DNA of 64,000 nucleotides from the NCBI GenBank assembly GCA_947631085.1, contig CANRJY010000006.1:1-64000 (forward strand), given 5' to 3'. Below are positions 14,908 to 22,678 of the stretch, piece by piece. How positions within the stretch are numbered: the first letter of the stretch is position 1; the number at the start of each line of letters is the position of its first letter. This stretch comes from an uncultured Clostridia bacterium. GTDB lineage: Bacteria > Bacillota > Clostridia > UBA1381. The notes beneath the pieces were generated by a model that had not been told where the DNA came from, did no database searches, and worked only from the letters and a program-made list of their open reading frames with translations. A program made the translations under genes and the position numbers.

Positions 14908-15002
14908 TTCACAAAATTGTCGATGATCGTTCATAATTTGTTCATAAAAACATTAAAACTTGTTTACATTTAATTCATACCAGTGTCAAATATATGTATT
15001 AT
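14908..15002 (+). promoter_or_regulatory. 11-bp-phased repeat array and promoter of htrA
   Basis: Heptamers lie on one 11-base grid: TTCACAA (14908), TTCATAA (14930), TTCATAA (14941), TTTACAT (14963) and TTCATAC (14974), with weak copies at 14919 and 14952. The last one overlaps a poor -35 box (TTCATA), with TATTAT at 14997-15002 after 17 bases. This is how OmpR/PhoB-family regulators (for example PhoP boxes) bind activated promoters. Confidence 0.6.
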
Positions 15003-15074
15003 CATATGAATGTAAGTTGAAGATGTACAAAACATAGTTTGCATGTTAAAAAATCAGAACGGAGGCAATTTAAT

Positions 15075-16412
15075 ATGAAAAAGTATCCACACACAGATTC
15101 AACTGACTTAATTATATACAGCCAGAAACCGAAAAAGGAAAAGAAGCCGAGAGTATGGCTTGCGGCGTTAAGCTCAGCCTTGGCGGCGAGCGTGTTCACA
15201 GCCGGAGTATTCGGAGCGGGTTTGTACTATTATAATAAAAATAATCCCGCCGCTATGCAGCTTGCTTCGGGAACAAAATCGCTTGTAACAGCCGATAACA
15301 CAAATACGGAAGCACAGCCGCAGCTGGCGCTCAACACAAACGGCAAAAAAATCCTCTCAACAGTGGAAATAGCAAATCAGGTAGGTCCGAGCGTTGTCGG
15401 AGTTATAAATAAAACAAAGGTTCAGCCGCAGCAGTATTACGACCCGTTCACGGGCAGACGCTACTACTACACCGACCCGAATCAATCCGATGAAACGGTT
15501 GAGCAGGGCAGCGGCTCGGGTATAATTATACGCAAGGAAGGGTATATCGTAACAAATCAGCACGTTATAGACGGAGCTACAGAAATATCGGTAATTTTAA
15601 ATACCGGCGAGGAATACACCGCGACGCTAGTCGGTCAGGATTCGAAAACCGATATAGCTGTTCTGAAAATCGACCCGGGCAATAAGGAGCTTACAGTGGC
15701 GACACTGGGCGACTCGACAACGGTTCAGGTCGGCGAAAAGGCTGTCGCTATAGGCAATCCGCTCGGACAGGAGTTCTACGGCTCGGTTACACAGGGCATC
15801 ATAAGCGCCGTAAACAGAACAATGTCTTTGGATGGAAGAAATTATAACCTGCTCCAAACGGACGCGGCGATAAACGCCGGAAACTCGGGCGGAGCGCTCA
15901 TAAACGAATACGGCGAGGTTATAGGAATAAATTCGGTCAAGCTGTCAAGCACAGGCATCGAGGGTATGAGCTTCGCGATAGCAATATCTGAGGTTGTTCC
16001 GATTATAGACAGCCTTATCGAATCCGGTCATGTAAGCCGTCCGTTTGTCGGAATAGGTATTGAGGAAACAAATTACGGTCTGTTTATAAGCTCCGTAACG
16101 AAGGGCAGCGGCGCTGAAAAAGCGGGCTTACAGGTAAACGACATGATTCTTGAGGTCGAGGGTCAGAAGGTTGAAAAGCGCGATGATGTCAACTCTATAC
16201 GCGACACAAAAAAGATCGGCGACACATTGACATTTAAAATCGTGCGCAACGGTGCGACACTGGAAATTCCGGTAACGCTTACAGATACTATCGACGAAAC
16301 ATCAGACAATACTAACCAAAACCAAAATCAAAACCAGCAGGAGCAATCCGGTCAGAATCAATTCGGAGGAAGCGATTGGCAAGACTTCTTTGACAGCTTC
16401 TTTAACTGGTAA
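15075..16412 (+). CDS. htrA: HtrA/DegP-type membrane-anchored serine protease
   Basis: About 445 residues from ATG 15075, which has GGAGG upstream (an earlier in-frame codon at 15039 lacks one). A cytoplasmic basic tail and one membrane segment (about 28-53) place the protease outside the cell. The trypsin-like domain has the triad His163 (NQHVID), Asp193 (KTDIAVLK) and Ser271 (AGNSGGAL). A PDZ domain follows at about 315-400, and the C-terminus is a Gln/Asn-rich tail ending in aromatic residues. It degrades or refolds misfolded envelope proteins. The phased repeats upstream point to control by a two-component regulator. The gene stands alone. Confidence 0.93.
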   Translation: MKKYPHTDSTDLIIYSQKPKKEKKPRVWLAALSSALAASVFTAGVFGAGLYYYNKNNPAAMQLASGTKSLVTADNTNTEAQPQLALNTNGKKILSTVEIANQVGPSVVGVINKTKVQPQQYYDPFTGRRYYYTDPNQSDETVEQGSGSGIIIRKEGYIVTNQHVIDGATEISVILNTGEEYTATLVGQDSKTDIAVLKIDPGNKELTVATLGDSTTVQVGEKAVAIGNPLGQEFYGSVTQGIISAVNRTMSLDGRNYNLLQTDAAINAGNSGGALINEYGEVIGINSVKLSSTGIEGMSFAIAISEVVPIIDSLIESGHVSRPFVGIGIEETNYGLFISSVTKGSGAEKAGLQVNDMILEVEGQKVEKRDDVNSIRDTKKIGDTLTFKIVRNGATLEIPVTLTDTIDETSDNTNQNQNQNQQEQSGQNQFGGSDWQDFFDSFFNW

Positions 16413-16428
16413 TGCAGAGTGAAATAAA

Positions 16429-16462
16429 GCGGGATTTTGGGACATATGCCCCAAAACCCCGC
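16429..16462 (+). terminator. Hairpin after htrA
   Basis: GCGGGATTTTGGG pairs with CCCCAAAACCCCGC with one bulge around a short loop. No T run follows, so it is a weak or Rho-assisted terminator. It starts 17 bases after the stop. Confidence 0.45.
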
Positions 16463-16537
16463 AGATTGACAAAAATGACTATAAGATAAAGCTTGTTTGG
16501 CTGTGTGAGCAGTCAATACCATCCTTTTTTTCATATG

Positions 16538-16557
16538 CCCTTGCCGAAAGGCAAGGG
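16538..16557. other. Short perfect hairpin in the intergenic gap
   Basis: CCCTTGCC, a GAAA tetraloop and GGCAAGGG form a very stable hairpin between the convergent htrA and purD genes. No T run follows on either strand. It may be a small REP-like or mRNA-end element. Confidence 0.4.
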
Positions 16558-16634
16558 TCCCCCCATAAATTACAAATACCCCTTTCGTATTTGTTAAAAT
16601 ACCATCACTACTCCCCTAAAGTAGAGATTAAACG

Positions 16635-16664
16635 AAAAAGCCGCTCGGTAACCAAGCGGCTTTT
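16635..16664 (-). terminator. Terminator of purD
   Basis: AAAAGCCGCTTGG and its complement form a stem at 16635-16664 with T runs on both sides. It lies eight bases after the purD stop and also works for rightward transcripts. Confidence 0.8.
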
Positions 16665-16671
16665 CTGTGTA

Positions 16672-17931
16672 TCAATATTTTTTAATTCCTATATCGCTCC
16701 TGTGGAATTCGTCCTTGAACGAAATCTTATTGACCGCCGCGTACGCCTTATCGCGCGCCTCGTCGATATTTGCTCCAAGCGCGGTAACGCCCAGAACGCG
16801 TCCGCCGCTTGTCACGATTTTTCCGTCCTTTACAGCCGTTCCCGCGTGGAACACCGTAACGCCGTCAACGCTGTCAAGACCTGTGATCTCATAGCCCTTC
16901 TTATAGCTCACCGGATAGCCGCCCGATGCCATAACAACGCATACAGCCGCGTTATCCTCCCACTCTATTTCGATTTCATCGAGCTTTTCATCTATAACGG
17001 CTTGCATTATGTCAACCAAATCGGTCTTTAACCTCGGCAGCACGACCTGCGTTTCGGGATCGCCGAAACGGCAGTTGTATTCGATTACCTTCACGCCGTC
17101 CGCCGTCATCATCAGTCCGAAATAGAGTACGCCCTTAAAGGGTCTGCCTTCTGCGGTCATCGCCTTTATCGTCGGCAGGAAAATATTTTCCATGCACTCC
17201 TTCTGCTTCGCCTTATCGTAGAGCCGCGACGGCGAGAATGTACCCATACCGCCTGTGTTCAAGCCCTTGTCGTTGTCGTACGCGCGCTTGTGATCCTGCG
17301 CCGATACCATAGGTTTAACTGTTTTTCCGTCGGTAAACGCGAGAACGCTCACTTCCGGTCCTGTCAGAAATTCCTCGATAACGACGCGGCTGCCGCTCTT
17401 TCCAAACTTGCCCTCGTCGATCATTTCATGAACGGCTTGCTCTGCCTCGGCTAAATCCTGCGCAATTATAACGCCCTTGCCGAGCGCGAGTCCGTCCGCC
17501 TTGATAACGGCGGGGAATTTGCCCTGCTCCTTTATGTACGCGATAGCCTTCGCGCTGTCGTCGAATACCTCGTATTTGGCGGTCGGGATATTATATTTTT
17601 TCATAAGCTCCTTCGAGAACGCCTTGCTGCCCTCGATGATCGCCGCGTTTGCGCGCGGTCCGAACGCGCGTATTCCCTCTTTTTCGAGCGCGTCCACCAT
17701 GCCCATAGCGAGCGGGTCGTCCGGCGCGACCATTACAAGGTCAACAGCCTTTTCCTTCGCTAGCGCGACCATGCCGTCAATGTCCGTAGCCGCCACGTTC
17801 ACGCACTCGGCAAGCTCGGCGATACCGCCGTTGCCGGGCGCGCAGTAAATCTTCTCAACCTTCGGCGACTGCGCGATTTTCCATATAATAGCGTGCTCGC
17901 GTCCGCCGCCGCCTACTACTAAAATTTTCAT
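16672..17931 (-). CDS. purD: Phosphoribosylamine-glycine ligase
   Basis: About 419 residues from ATG 17931, with AGGAGG just upstream. It joins glycine to phosphoribosylamine with ATP, the second step of purine synthesis. The N-terminus KILVVGGGGREHAI is the family's signature, followed by an ATP-grasp domain (about 100-310) with GLALGKGV, GPEVSVLAF and NTGGMGTFSP, and CRFGDPE near 290 for metal/ATP binding. It is the distal gene of a two-gene minus-strand unit, 56 bases after the AICAR transformylase. Full length, no anomaly. Confidence 0.95.
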   Translation of the reverse strand: MKILVVGGGGREHAIIWKIAQSPKVEKIYCAPGNGGIAELAECVNVAATDIDGMVALAKEKAVDLVMVAPDDPLAMGMVDALEKEGIRAFGPRANAAIIEGSKAFSKELMKKYNIPTAKYEVFDDSAKAIAYIKEQGKFPAVIKADGLALGKGVIIAQDLAEAEQAVHEMIDEGKFGKSGSRVVIEEFLTGPEVSVLAFTDGKTVKPMVSAQDHKRAYDNDKGLNTGGMGTFSPSRLYDKAKQKECMENIFLPTIKAMTAEGRPFKGVLYFGLMMTADGVKVIEYNCRFGDPETQVVLPRLKTDLVDIMQAVIDEKLDEIEIEWEDNAAVCVVMASGGYPVSYKKGYEITGLDSVDGVTVFHAGTAVKDGKIVTSGGRVLGVTALGANIDEARDKAYAAVNKISFKDEFHRSDIGIKKY

Positions 17932-17987
17932 AATGTTTCCTCCTGATATATGTCTTCCCATTTAGGGGAAGTCTAACACGCAGTTAA

Positions 17988-19160
17988 TTAATGGTGGAAC
18001 AATCTTATTCCCGTGAACGCCATCGCCATGTTGTATTTGTTGCACGTCTCAATAACATTATCATCCCTTATCGAGCCGCCGGGCTGCGCTATTACCGTAA
18101 CGCCGCTCTTTCTCGCACGCTCGATGTTGTCGCCGAACGGGAAGAACGCATCCGAGCCGAGCGCTACGTCCGTGTTCTTGTCAAGCCACTCGCGCTGCTC
18201 CGCCTTTGTGAATACAGGCGGCTTTACCTTGAATATCTTCTCCCACGCGCCGTCAGCCAAAACGTCGTCGTGCTCGTCGGAGATGTACACGTCGATCGCG
18301 TTGTCGCGGTCGGCGCGCTTTATGCCGTCCACAAATTGGAGCGCGAGCACCTGCGGAGCTTGTCTGAGCCACCAGATGTCAGCCTTGTTGCCCGCAAGAC
18401 GCGTGCAGTGAATACGCGACTGCTGTCCCGCGCCGATGCCGATCGCCTGTCCGTCTTTTACATAGCAAACGCTGTTCGACTGTGTGTATTTGAGCGTAAT
18501 CAAAGCGATTTTTAAGTCGCGCTTCGCCTCGTCGGAGAGCGTTTTGTTTGCGGTAACGACGTTTGACAAAAGCTCGTCGTTGATGTCAAGCTCGTTTCTG
18601 CCCTGCTCGAACGTGATGCCGAATACCTGCTTGCGCTCGATTTCGGCGGGGGCGTAGTTAGGATCAATTTTGATTATATTATAGTTTCCGTTTTTCTTGG
18701 ACTTCAAAATTTCAAGAGCCTCGTCACTGTAACCCGGCGCGATCACGCCGTCGGAAACCTCCTTCTTGATTAAGAGCGCCGTAGCCTTGTCGCACTCGTC
18801 CGAAAGAGCGATAAAATCGCCGAACGACGACATTCTGTCCGCGCCCCTCGCACGCGCATATGCGTTGGCGAGCGGAGTAAGCTCCACTCCGTCAACGAAA
18901 TAAATCTTTTTGAGCGTGTCCGAAAGCGGCAAACCTACCGCCGCGCCCGCCGGTGACACATGCTTAAACGACGTCGCCGCCGGAAGTCCCGTAGCCTTTT
19001 TTAGCTCCTTAACGAGCTGCCAGCCGTTAAGCGCGTCGAGCAGGTTGATGTACCCGGGTTTCCCGCAAAGCGCCTCAAACGGCAGATCACCGTTTTCAAT
19101 AAATACCCGCGACGGCTTCTGATTTGGATTGCAGCCGTATTTTAATTGTAATTCGTTCAT
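17988..19160 (-). CDS. Stand-alone AICAR transformylase (PurH C-terminal type)
   Basis: 390 residues. It transfers a formyl group from 10-formyl-tetrahydrofolate to AICAR, the penultimate step of IMP synthesis. LKYGCNPNQKP opens the domain, SFKHVSPAG carries the catalytic Lys66/His67 pair, and IAQPGGSIRDD lies near the end. The usual bifunctional PurH is about 510 residues and begins with an MGS-like IMP cyclohydrolase domain of about 200 residues; that domain is absent here. The gene starts cleanly with a ribosome site and its own promoter, so this is not a truncation. Several Clostridia have this split form with a separate cyclohydrolase elsewhere. First gene of the unit with purD. Confidence 0.9.
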   Translation of the reverse strand: MNELQLKYGCNPNQKPSRVFIENGDLPFEALCGKPGYINLLDALNGWQLVKELKKATGLPAATSFKHVSPAGAAVGLPLSDTLKKIYFVDGVELTPLANAYARARGADRMSSFGDFIALSDECDKATALLIKKEVSDGVIAPGYSDEALEILKSKKNGNYNIIKIDPNYAPAEIERKQVFGITFEQGRNELDINDELLSNVVTANKTLSDEAKRDLKIALITLKYTQSNSVCYVKDGQAIGIGAGQQSRIHCTRLAGNKADIWWLRQAPQVLALQFVDGIKRADRDNAIDVYISDEHDDVLADGAWEKIFKVKPPVFTKAEQREWLDKNTDVALGSDAFFPFGDNIERARKSGVTVIAQPGGSIRDDNVIETCNKYNMAMAFTGIRLFHH

Positions 19161-19266
19161 TTTGTTTATGTTCCTTTCTTTAAATTAATATTCTGTTATA
19201 TCCCCGTCAACATGCAAGGGATTTTCATTTGTACACTTCCGAATTTTCCAATACTTTTTCCTAATT

Positions 19267-19295
19267 ATTGTATCATAAAAGAACCTGATTGTCAA
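19267..19295 (-). promoter_or_regulatory. Promoter of the AICAR transformylase-purD unit
   Basis: On the minus strand TTGACA (19295-19290), 17 bases, TACAAT (19272-19267). The leader to ATG 19160 is about 100 bases. I see no purine-riboswitch core in it. Confidence 0.8.
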
Positions 19296-19371
19296 ACCTT
19301 GCAAACGCCTTTTTACGGCATTAAATGTTTTAATTTTTTTATATGAATTGTAGATATTTCTTGAAAATTTC

Positions 19372-19400
19372 TTGCAAATTTTGTAAATTTCTGCTATAAT
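19372..19400 (+). promoter_or_regulatory. Promoter of the channel/ECF-S operon
   Basis: TTGCAA (19372-19377), 17 bases, TATAAT (19395-19400). It lies about 50 bases before the first gene of the four-gene membrane operon. Confidence 0.75.
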
Positions 19401-19448
19401 TTATATAATAATAAAACCTTAACGGTGAAGGGAGGAGAGCGCTTAGCT

Positions 19449-20546
19449 TTGCGCGGCTTTATGAAAAGAATTGTATTTGAAAAATGGCAGATAAAAAAGC
19501 TTTTGGTTTGGTTTTTGGGGTTCGTAATCCTTGGAGGCGGCTATATCTGCTATACTACTTACACGCTTTACAACGATAAATCAGGCGAGGAGTATTATTG
19601 GCAGAAAAATTTGCTCGACCGTGACGCGGAGGCTGTCGGAATAGAACAGCTTGGCGAGGAAACGACGCGCGTGTTCACGGGTACTTATATCGAGAGCGTA
19701 AAGGAGCTTGCTTTGAGGAGCAGCTATTACAGGATAGTGTGCAGCGTTTGGTTCCGATGGCAGGGCGATGACGAGCTTGACATGGTAAATAATTTCCATG
19801 TTTATAACGGCACAACGAATAAGCTTGAGGTCATGGAGGACACGACGATTGACGGTTGGCGCTATCAGCGCTGCCGCTTGGACGTTACCGTTAACAACGA
19901 TTTTTGGACGGTGCGTTTTCCGCTTGAGTCGCATCAGCTTCGTTTTTACATAGAACCGAATATGCCCGCGAGCAGAGTTGTACTGGAAAAGGACGGAGAC
20001 AACAGCTCGTATAACCCCAATATCGGAATACCCGGATTTTATATTGTGCGCCACGACACGGCAGAGTTTACGCAGGTGTATGACACATCCTACGGCAAGG
20101 CGGGCAGCGAAAATGAGGTCACTTCCGAATTTATGACGCAGATGGAGATAAACAGAAACGGCTTGGGACTGTACGCGAAGTGCTTTATAGCGCTTTTCGG
20201 AACATCGCTGTGGGTATTTATCACAATGTTCCTTTGCACATACCATAGGGTAGACCCGCTAAGCATGATTCCGGCGGCGCTTTTCGGTACCGTTTCAAAT
20301 ATTATGGTCGGCGCCAATTTGCTGCCGGACTCGCTTTCAATCGGGCTGCTCGAATACGTCAACGCTTGGGGCATATTGACAATTATAGCCGGAGCGCTGA
20401 CTATTATCAACATAAATCGTATACGCAGCAAGCACGGCGATAATCAATTCGCGGCTTTGTTCGGAAGAATAATGAGCTTTACGCTGATGTTCATTGTTGT
20501 GCTCGGTCATATACTGATGCCGCTGTCGGCATATATGGCGGTATAA
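19449..20546 (+). CDS. Pentameric ligand-gated ion channel-like membrane protein
   Basis: About 365 residues from TTG 19449, where GGAGGAG lies 11 bases upstream; ATG 19461 is the alternative. One N-terminal membrane segment (17-40), a beta-rich external domain (41-238), then four membrane segments (about 243-265, 272-293, 300-322, 339-362). The external domain has SVWFRW, a GWRYQ stretch, and FPLESHQL at 157-164. The last resembles the FPFDxQxL loop of Cys-loop receptors in position and pattern, without the cysteines, as in prokaryotic members. The layout matches a pLGIC except that an uncleaved anchor replaces the signal peptide. First gene of an operon with a K+ channel, which supports an ion-channel role. 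The family call is inference from memory; ligand and ion are unknown. Confidence 0.5.
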   Translation: MRGFMKRIVFEKWQIKKLLVWFLGFVILGGGYICYTTYTLYNDKSGEEYYWQKNLLDRDAEAVGIEQLGEETTRVFTGTYIESVKELALRSSYYRIVCSVWFRWQGDDELDMVNNFHVYNGTTNKLEVMEDTTIDGWRYQRCRLDVTVNNDFWTVRFPLESHQLRFYIEPNMPASRVVLEKDGDNSSYNPNIGIPGFYIVRHDTAEFTQVYDTSYGKAGSENEVTSEFMTQMEINRNGLGLYAKCFIALFGTSLWVFITMFLCTYHRVDPLSMIPAALFGTVSNIMVGANLLPDSLSIGLLEYVNAWGILTIIAGALTIININRIRSKHGDNQFAALFGRIMSFTLMFIVVLGHILMPLSAYMAV

Positions 20547-20567
20547 TTTCGGAAAGGAGTCAGAGTT

Positions 20568-21293
20568 ATGAAAGATTATGCTATAGGTCTTGTGGACGTA
20601 AAATGGAGCTGGGGAAGAATAGTCCTGCTCGTTATTCTTGCGGCGCTGAGCGTTCTTATACAAAAATTTATATCAGCAAATCCGTATCTGCCGTTTTGGC
20701 TTGACGGATTCGGTCCTTTCCTTGCCGCGGCAATAGACGGCCCCGTTTTCGGAGCGGCTGTGTCGGCGCTTTGGCTTGTATTGGATATTGTTATAAACGG
20801 GTTTACGGTACATTCGTTTTTGCTGATATTGATGTTCGCGGTAATGGCGGCTATTTTTGGGGCAATGTTCAGGCTTGGATTTTTCGGCAGCAAAAAAACC
20901 GCGCCGTTTGCGTTTGTTATATTGATTCTGGTCGATACGCTTACCGCCGTTGCGACGAGCATGGCTTTGTACGGGGAATCGACATTTACGAATATTATTA
21001 CGAACGCCATACATCAAATCATGACATCGCTTGGCGCGCACGGACTTGTCGCGGGAACCGTTTCGTATATGGTCGCGAGTATTGTTGATAAAGCGATTAT
21101 CATAGCGGCTGTGTTTGTTTTCATAAAGTTTATTCCGCAGAAGCTTGCAGATTTCTTCGCAATAAGCAAAAAAATTCCTGTTGCTGTATTTATGAAAACA
21201 AAGGACGAGGGAGACTCCAAAGCGGAGCATGATACCTCGAAGAGCGCTAAGGAAAAGACGGAGCAGAAAAAGAACGCGGAGGCGGTAAAATGA
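20568..21293 (+). CDS. ECF transporter S-component-like membrane protein
   Basis: 241 residues with about six hydrophobic segments within residues 15-185, then a basic and acidic cytoplasmic tail (EKTEQKKNAEAVK). The stretch LPFWLDGFGPFLAAAIDGPV followed by a Gly/Ala-rich helix resembles the substrate-capturing subunits of ECF vitamin transporters. There are no energising ABC subunits nearby, but S-components often use a shared module coded elsewhere. AAAGGAG precedes ATG 20568, 21 bases after the receptor-like gene, and the stop overlaps the next start by four bases (ATGA). Substrate unknown. A non-transport role as partner of the adjacent channels is equally open. Confidence 0.55.
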   Translation: MKDYAIGLVDVKWSWGRIVLLVILAALSVLIQKFISANPYLPFWLDGFGPFLAAAIDGPVFGAAVSALWLVLDIVINGFTVHSFLLILMFAVMAAIFGAMFRLGFFGSKKTAPFAFVILILVDTLTAVATSMALYGESTFTNIITNAIHQIMTSLGAHGLVAGTVSYMVASIVDKAIIIAAVFVFIKFIPQKLADFFAISKKIPVAVFMKTKDEGDSKAEHDTSKSAKEKTEQKKNAEAVK

Positions 21294-22018
21294 GAGAGCA
21301 AATTTGTAATGTCATATACGGTCAAGGCAAAAAAGGACACTCGAACGTGTATTACGACTGGTTCATAATGGCGGTCGCGATTTTGAGCGTGGTGCCGTTG
21401 ATGTTCCGCGGCGAACAGTCCGAGTTGATGAAGGCTATCGAATCGATTACGGTGTACATATTGTTTTTCGATTACATACTCAGATGGATGACGCATGATT
21501 TTCGAATGAAAAATCACTCGATATGGGCGTTTTTCGTTTATCCGTTTACGCCGCTTGCGCTGATGGATATTGCGGGTATACTCCCGACTTTGGGACTTTT
21601 GCCGTCGAGCTTTATGATTTTGAGGATATTGCGTCTTGTAAAGCTCGCGCAGTATTCTCAGAGCTGCCGCAGAATTATGAATGTGTTCAGAGACCAGAGT
21701 AAAACACTGTGTTCGGTGCTTATAATCGCCATCGCGTACATATTTATATCCGCGCTTGTTATGTTTGTTCATGAGCCGGCTGATAATTTCCCGACATTTT
21801 TTGACGCGCTGTATTGGGCTACGACGGCGCTTACCACTGTCGGTTACGGCGATATTTATCCCTCAACGCAGATAGGGCGTGTTATCAGTATGGTTTCATC
21901 GCTTTTGGGAATAGCGGTAATAGCTATGCCGGCAGGTATTGTAACGGCGGGCTTTATGGAGGAGCTTAACAAGGATTTGGCTGACCGCGAAAAGGAGGAT
22001 AAAGCTGATGAAGAATAG
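21290..22018 (+). CDS. Voltage-sensor-type potassium channel
   Basis: 242 residues with six membrane segments. The selectivity filter TVGYGD is at 183-188 in the pore loop between S5 and S6. S4 (about 108-125) carries Arg112, Arg115 and Lys118 every third residue, and S2/S3 carry acidic partners (Asp61, Asp93), so it should sense voltage. Four subunits would make the pore. There is no RCK or cyclic-nucleotide domain; the tail is short and charged. It overlaps the upstream gene by four bases and the downstream one by eleven, so translation is coupled. The family call is firm. Physiologically it would set membrane potential or K+ efflux within this operon. Confidence 0.9.
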   Translation: MREQICNVIYGQGKKGHSNVYYDWFIMAVAILSVVPLMFRGEQSELMKAIESITVYILFFDYILRWMTHDFRMKNHSIWAFFVYPFTPLALMDIAGILPTLGLLPSSFMILRILRLVKLAQYSQSCRRIMNVFRDQSKTLCSVLIIAIAYIFISALVMFVHEPADNFPTFFDALYWATTALTTVGYGDIYPSTQIGRVISMVSSLLGIAVIAMPAGIVTAGFMEELNKDLADREKEDKADEE

Positions 22019-22607
22019 AACGTTTCGAAAATACGCTGTGATCATGCTTATCGGAATAGCGCTGAATCTCGGACTATACTGGATAGCGCATGTATTTCAT
22101 CTCCCCGCGTGGCTTGACACGACGGGAACCGCGTTCGCGGCGGTTACTCTCGAGCCGACGGCGGGACTGGTTATAGGTTATATTACGAACCTTTTCGAGT
22201 CAAACGCGGTTTACGCGAGCAACTCGATTGTTTATTACGCCATAACCGCGCTATGCGCTCTGCTTTTCGGGCTTCTCATGCGAAAAAACGGAAAAATCTC
22301 ATGGAAACGTCTGCCGCTCGCGTCGGTCATATATATAGTCATGTCGGCGTTTTTGTCGGCGGCGATATCGTTATGGCGCACGGGAGTGACGAACAGCGGC
22401 TGGGAGCAGAAATTCTTTGAAATTGCCCGCGCAAACAATATGCCGGTATTTATATCAATGGCATTTGCGGCGGGAGTGCTCAAGACAGCAGACACAATAG
22501 TAATGTGCGTACTGATACCTATACTTTATAAAGTGGTGCCGAAGGATTACAAAAATGAATATTACAAAGAAAATCTTACATGGAAATCGCCGTTCGCGGT
22601 AAAATAG
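22008..22607 (+). CDS. Second ECF S-component-like membrane protein
   Basis: 199 residues, about five to six membrane segments. The motif LPAWLDTTGTAFAAVTLEPT near residue 30, followed by GYITNL, is a strong S-component-like signature, also seen in membrane sensor modules. It starts at ATG 22008 inside the channel gene, with AAAGGAGG upstream, so it is translationally coupled. A second protein of the same general fold lies two genes upstream, but the two are clearly diverged. Last gene of the operon; a terminator follows. Transport of a small vitamin-like substrate or a sensing role are both possible. Confidence 0.55.
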   Translation: MKNRTFRKYAVIMLIGIALNLGLYWIAHVFHLPAWLDTTGTAFAAVTLEPTAGLVIGYITNLFESNAVYASNSIVYYAITALCALLFGLLMRKNGKISWKRLPLASVIYIVMSAFLSAAISLWRTGVTNSGWEQKFFEIARANNMPVFISMAFAAGVLKTADTIVMCVLIPILYKVVPKDYKNEYYKENLTWKSPFAVK

Positions 22608-22629
22608 AGATTGGACAAAGTAAATTAAA

Positions 22630-22667
22630 GGGCGTGACTGCCGAAATCACAGTCACGCCCGTTTTTT
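22630..22667. terminator. Bidirectional terminator
   Basis: GGGCGTGACTG (22630-22640) pairs perfectly with CAGTCACGCCC (22650-22660), followed by G and six T. It ends the channel operon and lies just past the stop of the minus-strand nucleotidase gene. Confidence 0.85.
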
Positions 22668-22678
22668 ATGTTGATTTA

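Noticed and set aside
16413-16634. A small gene between htrA and purD
   Set aside because: No start with a ribosome site; the gap holds only hairpins.
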